From Pleomorphomonas sp. NRK KF1 (GTDB taxonomy: Bacteria > Pseudomonadota > Alphaproteobacteria > Rhizobiales > Pleomorphomonadaceae), in assembly GCF_023721755.1 (NCBI RefSeq), contig NZ_JAMDLH010000001.1:124001-188000 (forward strand): DNA of 64,000 bases, in the 5' to 3' direction. Under the pieces are notes generated by a model. That model was not told where the DNA came from. It saw only the letters and a list, made by a program, of their open reading frames with translations, and made no database searches. The position numbers and the translations under genes were made by a program. Shown in pieces: positions 26,422 to 35,845 of the stretch; the first letter of the stretch is position 1, and each line of letters begins with the position of its first letter.

Positions 26422-26671
26422 ACGGTAGGGTTTCCTCGGATTTCCGGGAATGAATGTGTGGATATTTTTGCAATTGGCGCGGGTGGTGGAAATTGTGTTG
26501 CGTCTGGATGACCTGAGACTTTCCAACAATTGCGTCGTAAATGGAGACTGTCGGGAAATGTACGAAGAATCGGCTCGCTCAGTCAGGCCGAGAACCCGGA
26601 TTGACAAAACCGATGCGACCGCCGCAAGTCAGGCAAGAAGGCCGGAGAAAGTCCGGAAGGGAGACGTGCCG

Positions 26672-27379
26672 ATGCCGGGCGGTTGGATCCAGCGCTACAT
26701 GAAACTGACGGAGTTTCTGGGGTCCGTGCTCGGACCGGATTATGAAGTGGTGCTGCATGATCTTGGCGACGCCGACAAGTCGATCATCGCCATCGCCAAC
26801 GGCCACGTCAGCGGCCGCACCATCGGTGCGCCGCTGACCTCGGTGGCCTTGCAGTCGATCATCAATCACTCCTACGAGACGCAGGACTATCGCCTCAACT
26901 ATGTCGGCGTCGCCGGCACCAAGCTGCTCAGATCGTCTACCTTTTTCGTGAAAGACGAGGAGGGACGTCTTGTCGGCATGCTCTGCATCAACTTCGACGA
27001 CAGTCGCTATAGGGAACTGTCCGATCGCATCCTGAAGCTGCGCCATCCCGACATCTTCGTCGAGACGAACTTCGCCTACAATGAGGAAGCGGCGGCGGTA
27101 CAGGCAACCCCGCCACCGGCCGAGAACAGCGAGAGCTTTCCCAACTCGCTGACCGAGCTTACCGACCATCTGCTCGATGAAGAGCTGCGCTCCCGTGAGG
27201 CCAATGGCGAGCGACTGAACCACCGCGACAAGCTGGCCCTTGTGGAGATTCTCAACGCCAAGGGCATCTTCATGATGAAGGGCGCCGTCAAGTACGTAGC
27301 CGACAAGCTCGGCTGCTCCCAGACGACGATTTACCGCTATCTCAACCGGATGAACGGTTCGAACGAGAGCGAAGCCTGA
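26672..27379 (+). CDS. YheO/DauR-type PAS-HTH transcriptional regulator
   Basis: 235 aa. Residues about 5-120 form the YheO-like PAS sensor (GSVLGPDYEVVLHDLGDADKSIIAI, TGxPLT-like GRTIGAPLTSVAL, FFVKDEEGRLVGMLCINFD). A linker follows, then a C-terminal helix-turn-helix of the DauR type (DKLALVEILNAKGIFMMKGAVKYVADKLGCSQTTIYRYLNR, quoted in parts: sensor-distal helix KGAVKYVADKLG and recognition helix CSQTTIYRYLN). Such proteins sense small metabolites such as amino acids. Divergence from tnaA makes it the likely regulator of tryptophanase and the permease. GGGAG lies 8 nt before the ATG at 26672. Confidence 0.9.
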   Translation: MPGGWIQRYMKLTEFLGSVLGPDYEVVLHDLGDADKSIIAIANGHVSGRTIGAPLTSVALQSIINHSYETQDYRLNYVGVAGTKLLRSSTFFVKDEEGRLVGMLCINFDDSRYRELSDRILKLRHPDIFVETNFAYNEEAAAVQATPPPAENSESFPNSLTELTDHLLDEELRSREANGERLNHRDKLALVEILNAKGIFMMKGAVKYVADKLGCSQTTIYRYLNRMNGSNESEA

Positions 27380-27386
27380 ACGCAAA

Positions 27387-27421
27387 CGGAGCGGGGTCCG
27401 CTTGTTGGACCGTCCGCTCCG
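27387..27421 (+). terminator. Bulged hairpin between the YheO-type regulator and gtfA
   Basis: CGGAGCGG (27387-27394) pairs with CCGCTCCG (27414-27421), and GGTCC with GGACC inside it. No clear T-run follows on either strand, so it may act as a weak bidirectional terminator between convergent genes. Confidence 0.5.
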
Positions 27422-27452
27422 CATATCCCTGATTTCAGCTGCCCGATGGGCG

Positions 27453-28916
27453 TTACCCGATTGCGAACTGACCGTCGTCGCCGGCCCCCTTGTGGGTGAC
27501 GGTCGCGGTCATCGCCTTGAAGTCGACGTCCAACGTCGCCCGCTCGCTACCCTTGGTCCAGTTGAGAACCAGCCGATTGGCTGACGGCTGTTCTACAGCG
27601 AATTTGCCATCGAAGGCGGGGTGGCTGTTGCGGAAGCGGGCGAGATCGAAGAGCTTGCTCACCATCGGCTTGTCGAGCGAAGCGGTAACTTCCTCCGGCG
27701 TGTAGTAGTGGCGATTGATGTCGCGGCCGACCTTGGTGCGGTGGAGAAGCTCCATGTCGTTGGTGCCTCCGAGCAGGCCAACGTAGTAGACCTGCGGGAT
27801 GCCGGGCGCGAAGAACTGAATGGCGCGGGCGATCAGATACTCGCCATCGCGCTTGCCGAGCGCGTCGTAGTAGGTGCAGTTGACCTGATAGAGATCGAGG
27901 TTGGACGCGGCGGCGCCCGTCGCCTGCCGACTTTCGCCACCGGAGCGGTCGTGCATGGTTTCCACCAGCGCGTCGAGGGCCGCCGGCGCCAGGAGACCCG
28001 GCCGGCCGTCGGTGGCCGCGCCGACGTCGATGACGCCGATGCCGTCGTGGGTGTCGAGCACGGTGATGGCGTTGCGCGGAGAGATCTTCAGCCATTCACA
28101 GAGCGGGCCGGCCTCGCCCGTGAACAGGGCATGCAGCACCAGGGGTGGCAGCGCGAAATCGTAGACGCGGTCGACCTTCCTGGCGATCTCGATCTGGTCG
28201 CGATAGTAGCTGTGGATCTCGACCAGCACCTCCATGCCGAGCGTCCTGGCCTTGTCCGCCAGTTCGCCGAGGAAGGCATAGGTCTCCGGGATCATGAACG
28301 AACTCGTTCCCGGCTTCTTGACGGCATAGCCAGCCGCGTCGAGTCGGATCGCCGTGACGCCGCCTTCCTTGAAGCGGGCGAGGATGGCATCGAGATAGGC
28401 GGCGCCATGCCGTGAGAAGACGTCGATGTCAATTTGCTTCGGCGTGAAAGTGGTCCAGATGAGGCGCTTCGAGCCGTCGCCGAAGGTCATCTTGTTGAAC
28501 GGGAAGCCTGGGCGCGGCCGGTAGATGGCGATGAGGTCGTCCTCGGTGGCGCCATTGGGGAACACCTTGCCGAAGGTGAGGAACATGTCGGCGAATTCGG
28601 AGGCTTCGCCCTTGGCCAGGAAGTCCTTGAAGGCCGGCGCGTCGGCCGAGACGTGATTGACGATCATGTCGGCCATGATGTCGACGGACGCCGACAGCGC
28701 CTTGACGTCGTTCCAGTCACCGAGGCGCGGATCGACGAGGGTATGGTCGATCGGATCGAACCCGGCATCGGCGCCGTCGATCGGATCGAAGAAGGGCAGG
28801 GGGTGGACGCCGCCGATGACGCCCTTGAGGGGACCATCCACCAGCGTCTTGAGATCGGAAAAACCGCCGGCGGTCAGCCGGTCGACATAGGTGATGAGCT
28901 GGACTTGGTTCTTCAC
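27453..28916 (-). CDS. gtfA: Sucrose phosphorylase (GH13_18)
   Basis: 487 aa. It cleaves sucrose with phosphate to glucose-1-phosphate and fructose in the cytosol, saving one ATP per hexose. Catalytic blocks are the nucleophile Asp in AIRLDAAGYA, the acid/base Glu in VLVEIHSYY and the Asp in VLDTHDGIG; the family N-terminus KNQVQLITYVDRL and DGADAGFDPIDHT are also present. The start is taken as GTG at 28916 because characterised enzymes begin M-K-N-x-V-Q-L-I-T-Y and GGGAG then has 8-nt spacing; an ATG two codons upstream is too close to it. It lies just downstream of aglK, behind a terminator. Confidence 0.94.
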   Translation of the reverse strand: MKNQVQLITYVDRLTAGGFSDLKTLVDGPLKGVIGGVHPLPFFDPIDGADAGFDPIDHTLVDPRLGDWNDVKALSASVDIMADMIVNHVSADAPAFKDFLAKGEASEFADMFLTFGKVFPNGATEDDLIAIYRPRPGFPFNKMTFGDGSKRLIWTTFTPKQIDIDVFSRHGAAYLDAILARFKEGGVTAIRLDAAGYAVKKPGTSSFMIPETYAFLGELADKARTLGMEVLVEIHSYYRDQIEIARKVDRVYDFALPPLVLHALFTGEAGPLCEWLKISPRNAITVLDTHDGIGVIDVGAATDGRPGLLAPAALDALVETMHDRSGGESRQATGAAASNLDLYQVNCTYYDALGKRDGEYLIARAIQFFAPGIPQVYYVGLLGGTNDMELLHRTKVGRDINRHYYTPEEVTASLDKPMVSKLFDLARFRNSHPAFDGKFAVEQPSANRLVLNWTKGSERATLDVDFKAMTATVTHKGAGDDGQFAIG

Positions 28917-29017
28917 GGTCATGTCTCCCAGGGAGCCGTCCGGCCTTGTTGTGGATTGCCGGGGCGTCGACGTCCGGTCAAACCGGATCGGCTGACGGCG
29001 GGCGCCCCGGAGAAGAA

Positions 29018-29051
29018 ACGAAAATCACTTCCGGGGCGTCCCGGAAGTGAT
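29018..29051 (-). terminator. Terminator after aglK
   Basis: Perfect 11-bp stem (ATCACTTCCGG / CCGGAAGTGAT, 29024-29034 and 29041-29051) with a 6-nt loop; on the minus strand it runs into TTTCG. It separates the agl transporter genes from gtfA, so gtfA is either read through at reduced level or has its own promoter in 28917-29023. Confidence 0.75.
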
Positions 29052-29088
29052 GGAACGGGTGGGCCGTCGCCTGTGGCGACGGCAAGGA

Positions 29089-30186
<1,098 letters not shown>

Positions 30187-30271
30187 AACCTACTCCCTTG
30201 TTTCCTGAGGCCCGGCGGGTTCCGCTTTCCCGGAACCGCACGCACGGGGTTGCTGTCCTGTGTTCAGCCGA

Positions 30272-31363
30272 TCACTTCACCGAGCCGGCCGTCAGGCCGC
30301 GGACGAAGTAACGCTGGAGCGAGAAGAAGACGATCAGCGGCAAGAGCATCGATATGAAGCCGCCGGCGGTGAGCAGATGCCAGTCGGAACCGCGCGAGCC
30401 CACCATGTCGGCAAGCCGCATGGTCAGAACCTGCACGCCCGGCACGTTGCCGATGAAGATCAACGCCACCAGATAGTCGTTCCAGACCCAGAGGAACTGG
30501 AAGATGGCAAAGGAGGCGAGCGCCGGCGTCGACAGCGGCAACACCAGGCGCCAGAATATCTTGAAGTGCGACGCGCCATCGACGATCGCCGCCTCCATGA
30601 TCTCGCGTGGAAGCGTCGAGATGTAGTTGTAGAGCAGGAACACCGCGAGCGGCAGACCGAAGCCGGTATGGGCCAGCCAGACCGACATGTAGGTGCCGTT
30701 GAGCTTCAGGTGAACGTAGTCGCTGAGCACCGGCACCAGCGCGATCTGCAAGGGCACCACGAGAAGCGCCACCATCAGCGCGAACACCAGCTTGCGGCCG
30801 GGGAAGCGCATCCAGGCGAAGCCATAGGCAGCGAAGGCGGCCATCAGGATGGGGATGACCACAGCGGGGAAGGTGACGGCCATCGAGTTGATGAAGGCGT
30901 CGGACATGTCCTCGCCCTTTCGGGCCGCCTCCTCGGCATTGCCCGAGATCGTCACGTCCTTGCCGGCCAGCACGTCATGATAGTTCTGCAGCGTGGTGGC
31001 CGGCAGGCCGCTCCACTTCTGCTCCTGAACCTGAATAGTGCCGGCGCGCTTGTTGCCAATCCAAATGACGCGCTTGCCGTCAGGGGACTCCACGCCCTGG
31101 CGCAACTCTTCGAAGGTGCCGGTAGCACCCTCGAAGGTCATGACGCCATTGCGGTCGATGGAGGGATCGGGCTTGAACTGCTCGGTCGTCACCCACACGC
31201 GATGTGGCAGGACGGTCCACCAGCCCGACGACATGATGTCGTCGCGCGGGCGGAAGGAGGAAACGAACAGGCCGAGCGTCGGGATCAGCCACAGAAGGCA
31301 GATGATCACCAGCGTGGTGTTGACGAAGACGCGGGGGAAGGGGTTGCCCTTTGACTTGGCCAT
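30272..31363 (-). CDS. aglG: Alpha-glucoside ABC transporter permease AglG
   Basis: 363 aa, longer than common MalG proteins because of a soluble periplasmic insertion (about residues 45-155: SFRPRDDIMSSGWW to NYHDVLAGK) after the first membrane segment, a hallmark of AglG. The remaining segments carry the EAA loop EIMEAAIVDGASHFKIFWRL that docks on the ATPase. Start at 31363 (MAKSKGNPF) overlaps the aglF stop codon by one base, indicating translational coupling. Confidence 0.92.
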   Translation of the reverse strand: MAKSKGNPFPRVFVNTTLVIICLLWLIPTLGLFVSSFRPRDDIMSSGWWTVLPHRVWVTTEQFKPDPSIDRNGVMTFEGATGTFEELRQGVESPDGKRVIWIGNKRAGTIQVQEQKWSGLPATTLQNYHDVLAGKDVTISGNAEEAARKGEDMSDAFINSMAVTFPAVVIPILMAAFAAYGFAWMRFPGRKLVFALMVALLVVPLQIALVPVLSDYVHLKLNGTYMSVWLAHTGFGLPLAVFLLYNYISTLPREIMEAAIVDGASHFKIFWRLVLPLSTPALASFAIFQFLWVWNDYLVALIFIGNVPGVQVLTMRLADMVGSRGSDWHLLTAGGFISMLLPLIVFFSLQRYFVRGLTAGSVK

Positions 31364-32481
31364 CACAGGGTCTCCCTCTTGTTGAACTGGCGCAGGTTGT
31401 AGACCATCACGGGAATGACGGTCAGAAGCAGAACGATGGCGATGGCCGAGCCCAGACCGGCGTTCCGGTTGACGAAATACTGGTTGTAGAACTGGGTGGC
31501 GATCACGTCGGTGCCGAACTGGCCGCCGGTCATCACGAGAACCACGTCGAAGATCTTCAGCGTGAAGATGATGACGGTGGCCGACACCGTGACGATGGTG
31601 CCCATGATCGACGGGATGATGATCGAGAAGAAGATCTTGAACTCGCCGGCGCCGTCGACGCGGGCCGCTTCGATGATGTCGGTCGGCACCGCCTTGATGG
31701 CGGCCGAGAACAGCACCATGGCGTAGCCGGTCTGCATCCAGACGACGATGACGATCAGGAACAGGTTGTTCCAGGGCTGCAGCATGGCGACCCAGGCCTG
31801 CGGTTCGCCGCCGAGGGCGACGACTATGGCATTGAGCAGACCGATCTGAACGTCGCTGGGATCGCGAACGGCGTAGATGAACTTCCAGATGACGCCGGCG
31901 CCGACGAGCGAAATGGCCATCGGCATGAAGATGATGGCCTTGGCAAGGTTTTCGAACTTGCTGCGGTCGGCGAGCGCGGCGACGAGCAGGCCGAAGATGA
32001 TGGTGAAGCTGGCGCCGAACACGATCCACAGCACGTTGTTGCGAAACGTGACCAGCATGAACGGTTCGGTGAACACCGTGATGTAGTTGGCGAGGCCAAC
32101 AAAACTGGAGCCGTCACGATCGAACAGACTGGCGATGAAGGTGCGGACGGCCGGCAGGGCCAGGAAGTAGACGACGAAGGCGATGGCGGGCAGGACAAAC
32201 ACGACCGGCGTCAGGCGACGCTGCCATTTGGACGGCGTAAACTCCACCAGCTGATTGGCGATCAGGTAGAGGATCGCCATGCCGCCGCCGCCCCAGATCA
32301 TGGCGAACAGGGCGGTGACCAGCTTTGGCGCCTGGCTGTCGCGCAGCACGAAGAAGCCCTCGAACAGCACGAGCGCCGCGACAATGCCGCTCAAAAGGGT
32401 GAAGATCGCGCGATTTCGCCGTCTACGGGCGCGCGCTAGTTCCGCGGAGTGCTCGTCCGCGTCGGGATTGAGAAGCGTCAT
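31363..32481 (-). CDS. aglF: Alpha-glucoside ABC transporter permease AglF
   Basis: 372 aa MalF-type inner-membrane permease with about eight hydrophobic segments. The coupling loop is DIIEAARVDGAGEFKIFFSI, preceding IIPSIMGTIVTV. The N-terminus (residues 1-25) is charged and cytoplasmic. GGGGGACAGAC precedes the ATG at 32481. It is separated from aglE by a 349-nt spacer with a stable hairpin, a layout that lets the binding protein be made in excess over the membrane parts. Confidence 0.92.
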   Translation of the reverse strand: MTLLNPDADEHSAELARARRRRNRAIFTLLSGIVAALVLFEGFFVLRDSQAPKLVTALFAMIWGGGGMAILYLIANQLVEFTPSKWQRRLTPVVFVLPAIAFVVYFLALPAVRTFIASLFDRDGSSFVGLANYITVFTEPFMLVTFRNNVLWIVFGASFTIIFGLLVAALADRSKFENLAKAIIFMPMAISLVGAGVIWKFIYAVRDPSDVQIGLLNAIVVALGGEPQAWVAMLQPWNNLFLIVIVVWMQTGYAMVLFSAAIKAVPTDIIEAARVDGAGEFKIFFSIIIPSIMGTIVTVSATVIIFTLKIFDVVLVMTGGQFGTDVIATQFYNQYFVNRNAGLGSAIAIVLLLTVIPVMVYNLRQFNKRETL

Positions 32482-32743
32482 GTCTGTCCCCCGGAGCGCG
32501 ACCCCGTGACGGCCGGCTCTTTCATATGCACAGCGGCGTTTGAAAAAACCGGGTGCTTCGACCGAGCCTTCCCGACCCGGTGTCGACCCGATTGGCGGAT
32601 CCTCATCAAGCAGTCGGCTTCAAGCCGGTGCCGTTCGGGCAGGAAGCGGTGCTTCGTCCCGGTGGATCCGCGTGAAAGGTCGGTCTGGAGGAAGACGCTT
32701 TCTGCAAGCATCACCATGTTCCGGTCCGCCTTTTCTGTTTGCG

Positions 32744-32768
32744 GCCCCCACCGGTTGAAGGTGGGGGC
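32744..32768 (-). other. Stable hairpin in the aglE-aglF spacer
   Basis: GCCCCCACC (32744-32752) pairs with GGTGGGGGC (32760-32768) over 7 nt, located 63 nt after aglE. No T-run follows on the minus strand, so it looks like a 3' stabiliser or partial terminator rather than a full stop. The rest of the 32482-32830 spacer has no gene that I can support. Confidence 0.6.
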
Positions 32769-32830
32769 ACGCTTGTCGTAAGTCTTAACCGAAAGTCAAC
32801 CTCGTTGAACAGTCGGATTAAGTCGAGGCC

Positions 32831-34153
32831 TTACTTCGGCCAAGAGGCGTCGATGTCCTTGAGGGCCGTGTCGAGATCGGCGGTACCGGACACCCAGGCG
32901 GTCATCTGCTTCCAGAACGAACCGGCGCCGACTTCACCCGGCATCAGGTCCGAACCGTCGAAGCGGACGGCGGTCGCGCCGGCCAGAATGGCGGCGACGC
33001 CCTTGTCGACTTCGTTCTCGTACCAGGCGAGATCGGCGTCCTTCTGCGGAGCGATGGCGCCGCCGACGGCGAGCCAGGCCTTCAGATGCTCGGCCTTGGC
33101 GAAGTACTGCATGACGGCCCTGACTTCCGGACGGTCGTTGAAGGCGCCCCAGATGTCGCCGCCGACGAGAACCGGCTTGCCATAGGCTTCATCGATACCC
33201 GGCAGATAGAAGAACGAGTAGTCGACACCGGCCTTGGCCTTCTCCGGGAAGAAGGCGGTGATGAAGTTGCCCTGCTTGTGCAGCCAGCACTTCGGCGGGT
33301 CGGTGAACATGTTCACCGGCGAGTCACCGAAGCTGGTCGACACGATGCCCTTGCGGCCACCGTAGACGTACTTCTCGTCGAGCCAGATCTTGCCGAGGGT
33401 TTCGGCGGCGTGCTTCACCTCGGGCGAGGCGAACGGCAGCTTGCCCTCGGTCCACTTGTCGTAGTTCTCGAGCGAGGTCGTGCGGAGCATGAACTCCTCG
33501 AGCCAGTCGGTCGCCGGCCAGCCCGTGGCCGCACCGGACTCGATGCCGACGCACCAGGGCGTGTCGCCATCGGCCACGATCTGGTCCTGAAGGGCCTGAA
33601 GCTCCGCCCACGTCGTCGGCACCTTGTAGCCGGCGTCGTCGAAGGCCTTCTTCGGATACCAAACCAGGCTCTTGACGTTCACGCGCTCCCACACGCCGTA
33701 AAGACCGGGCTTGCCGTCCTTGCCTTCCTTGGTCGCCATGTCCACCCAGCTCGGGATGTACTGCTGCAGGTAGTAGTCCTTGTTGTTGGACAGATCGACC
33801 AGCTTGCCGGCCTTGGCGAAGTTGGCGAGCAGACCGGGCTGCGGGAAGTCGGCGATGTCGGGCGGATTGCCGGCGTCGGAACGCGTGGCGATCGTCGCTT
33901 CGAACTGCTTCGAACCTTCGTACTGAATGTCGATGCCGGTGGCTTCCTCGAACGCCTTGATGGTGTCGTTGAAGCGGACCTCGTCACCGGCGGTGAAGGG
34001 GCCGAAGGCGGTGACCTTGGTGCCCTTGAACTTGCCGGCGAAGGCGTCGGCCAGTTCCGACGGGGCATTGTCCGCCGCGGCGGCGGCCGTGACGGCGGCG
34101 AAAGCGGCGAAAGCCGACGCCATCAGGCAGGCATTAAGCGATTTCAGTTTCAT
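32831..34153 (-). CDS. aglE: Alpha-glucoside ABC transporter substrate-binding protein AglE
   Basis: 440 aa extracellular solute-binding protein family 1. A signal peptide (MKLKSLNACLMASAFAAFAA, ending near AAAADNAP) exports it to the periplasm. Ligand-lobe features include TAFGPFTAGDEVRFNDTIKAFEEATGIDI-type strands (start TAFGPFTAG), FPQPGLLANFAKAGKLVDL, and GVWERVNVKSLVWYPK. The length and the adjoining AglF/AglG genes support alpha-glucosides (sucrose, maltose, trehalose) as ligands. GGGAGG lies 6 nt before the ATG. It is the first gene of the transporter operon, directly downstream of the LacI-type regulator. Confidence 0.93.
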   Translation of the reverse strand: MKLKSLNACLMASAFAAFAAVTAAAAADNAPSELADAFAGKFKGTKVTAFGPFTAGDEVRFNDTIKAFEEATGIDIQYEGSKQFEATIATRSDAGNPPDIADFPQPGLLANFAKAGKLVDLSNNKDYYLQQYIPSWVDMATKEGKDGKPGLYGVWERVNVKSLVWYPKKAFDDAGYKVPTTWAELQALQDQIVADGDTPWCVGIESGAATGWPATDWLEEFMLRTTSLENYDKWTEGKLPFASPEVKHAAETLGKIWLDEKYVYGGRKGIVSTSFGDSPVNMFTDPPKCWLHKQGNFITAFFPEKAKAGVDYSFFYLPGIDEAYGKPVLVGGDIWGAFNDRPEVRAVMQYFAKAEHLKAWLAVGGAIAPQKDADLAWYENEVDKGVAAILAGATAVRFDGSDLMPGEVGAGSFWKQMTAWVSGTADLDTALKDIDASWPK

Positions 34154-34186
34154 ACAAACCTCCCAAATCGGGTCTTCCTAAAGAAC

Positions 34187-34207
34187 GATCGCGCAACTCG
34201 CGCAATC
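34187..34207 (-). promoter_or_regulatory. Inverted repeat before aglE (possible LacI-type operator)
   Basis: GATCGCGC and GCGCAATC arms (7 of 8 bases complementary) around a 5-nt centre in the 90-bp aglR-aglE spacer. LacI-family operators are short palindromes near the promoter, so this could be the AglR site for the transporter operon. It differs from the canonical palindrome in front of aglR. Confidence 0.35.
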
Positions 34208-34243
34208 TTGACGCCTCCCCCTCGACGGAAAGCGGCGGCGTCA

Positions 34244-35257
34244 TCAGCGTGGCGGAGCAGTCGTCCGACGCACGATGAGCTCGACGGGCAGCGTATCGCA
34301 GGACGGCCCCTTCTCCGGCTCCTCAATTCGCCTGAGAAGGGCCTCGACGCTGCGACGCCCGGATTCGAAAAGAAGCTGGCGAACGGTCGTCAGCCCCAGA
34401 TAGTCAGACATTTCAATATCGTCGTAGCCGACCACCGACAGGTCGCCGGGAACATCGAGCCCCAGGTCGCGCGCCGCTTCCAGTACGCCCAGCGCCTGGG
34501 TGTCGTTGGAGGCGAAGATCGCCGTCGGCGGTTCGCTGAGGCTAAGCATCCGGGTGGCGAGATCCCTCGCCACTTCACGCCCGAAGCGGCCATCGAGATG
34601 ATACTCGGGCCGGATTCCAATCGACGCCTCGATCAGTGCGCGCCGGTAGCCTTCGAAACGGTCTTCGCCGGCGGTGAAGTTGAAGCCGGGCTGGGGGATG
34701 TCGCCGATATACCCGATCCGACGATGTCCGAGATCGATAAGGTGGCGAGTGGCCTTCCGTCCACCGGCCACGTCGTTGATAACGATACGATCGAACGGCT
34801 CGCAAATCGGATTGCCGACATCGACGAAGACAACCGGAACGGTCGAGCGCTGGAAGCGTGCGACGTCCGGAGGCGTCGGCGGCAGGGAGATGACGATGAC
34901 CCCATCTACCCGGCGTGGATCCGGGACGGTCCGGAAATAGCGATCCCGCTTCTCGACCGCGTCGACATTGTAGATGACGACGTCGTAGCCGTTTGCCGAA
35001 GTCGTTTCCTCGATGCCGTGGAGACGTTCGACGAAAACCGAGCGCGTAAAGAAAGGAGCGATGACCGCGATGCTTTGCGTCTTGCCCATCGAGAGGCCAC
35101 GCGCCGCCAGATTAGGAACATAATCAAGATCGCGGACCGCACCCATGACTTTGGCGCGCGTCGTTTCGGAGACGCGCGGATGGTCGTTCAGCACCCGCGA
35201 GACGGTGCCGAGGCCAACCCCAGCTCTCTCTGCTATGTCCTTGATCGTCGGGCGCAT
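34244..35257 (-). CDS. aglR: LacI-family transcriptional regulator (AglR-like)
   Basis: 337 aa, the usual LacI length. The N-terminal helix-turn-helix and hinge helix read TIKDIAERAGVGLGTVSRVL and ETTRAKVMGAVRDLDYVPN. The sugar-sensing core follows (SIAVIAPFF, GVIVISLPP, FVDVGNPI, TAIFASNDTQALGVLEAA, VVGYDDIEMSDYLGLTTVRQ). It most likely represses aglEFGK and gtfA until an alpha-glucoside or derivative is present. ATG at 35257 matches relatives (MRPTIKDIA); a start at 35269 is possible. Neither has a ribosome-binding site, and a canonical operator lies directly upstream. Confidence 0.9.
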   Translation of the reverse strand: MRPTIKDIAERAGVGLGTVSRVLNDHPRVSETTRAKVMGAVRDLDYVPNLAARGLSMGKTQSIAVIAPFFTRSVFVERLHGIEETTSANGYDVVIYNVDAVEKRDRYFRTVPDPRRVDGVIVISLPPTPPDVARFQRSTVPVVFVDVGNPICEPFDRIVINDVAGGRKATRHLIDLGHRRIGYIGDIPQPGFNFTAGEDRFEGYRRALIEASIGIRPEYHLDGRFGREVARDLATRMLSLSEPPTAIFASNDTQALGVLEAARDLGLDVPGDLSVVGYDDIEMSDYLGLTTVRQLLFESGRRSVEALLRRIEEPEKGPSCDTLPVELIVRRTTAPPR

Positions 35258-35273
35258 GTGAGCAAACATGTTG

Positions 35274-35287
35274 TGGAAGCGTTTCCA
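35274..35287. promoter_or_regulatory. LacI-family operator upstream of aglR
   Basis: TGGAAGCGTTTCCA, a 14-bp palindrome whose only imperfection is one symmetric G/T pair, with the central CG typical of LacI-family sites (compare the CcpA/cre-like TGNAANCGNTTNCA). It is 17 bp before the chosen aglR start, in place for autorepression. Confidence 0.65.
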
Positions 35288-35845
35288 TGGAGTATCACAG
35301 GAGAGTGCGTTGAGCAATAGACGCAACGTCGACTTATGTCCAAGGGGTCGTTTCGGAAGGCTGGCGGTCTCCTGTCCTGGGTTCGTTGAAAACGCGGCAT
35401 TCTTTGATGACGCCAACGAAAACGATACGACTAAAGGTCTAGGCCCATTCCGGGGTCAGATGCAAGCTCACCTTGGGTTTGTACTTAGGGAAAGTGGAAT
35501 TTTCCCGCCGAGTTGCCCCGATTTAAAGCGCTTTCAGCTCAAGACAAAGGGTGTCTTGTCCGCGTTTTCGCTAGCGCACCGAACCCGATTTGCGCACCAG
35601 CGGTTTTTTGTGAATTTGAAACGTTGGCAGAAATGGCTCTAGGAGAGGCGACCACATCGCCTTCGTCGGGAGAGGCGGCGAAAGTGGCGCTTCAAACGCG
35701 ATGCCGCCTGGTGGTAGAGTTTGATGAGCCTGACAATCGGAAGCCGATGGATGGAGATCAACCCTGAGGTGCCGCTGGCTTCGTTGATGGTGGCACCGGG
35801 ATGGGCTTCATCGATGCCTGCGTGCGGGCAGTGAAGGGGGGCAGG
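35288..35845. other. Spacer between aglR and the next gene
   Basis: About 560 bp with lower GC than its surroundings. Several short frames exist but none has both a binding site and coding-like composition. It probably holds the aglR promoter near its left end. Nothing else was recognised. Confidence 0.4.

Noticed and set aside
32478-32717. 79-codon frame in the aglE-aglF spacer
   Set aside because: No ribosome-binding site and non-coding-like composition; the spacer is better explained by the hairpin and untranslated mRNA.
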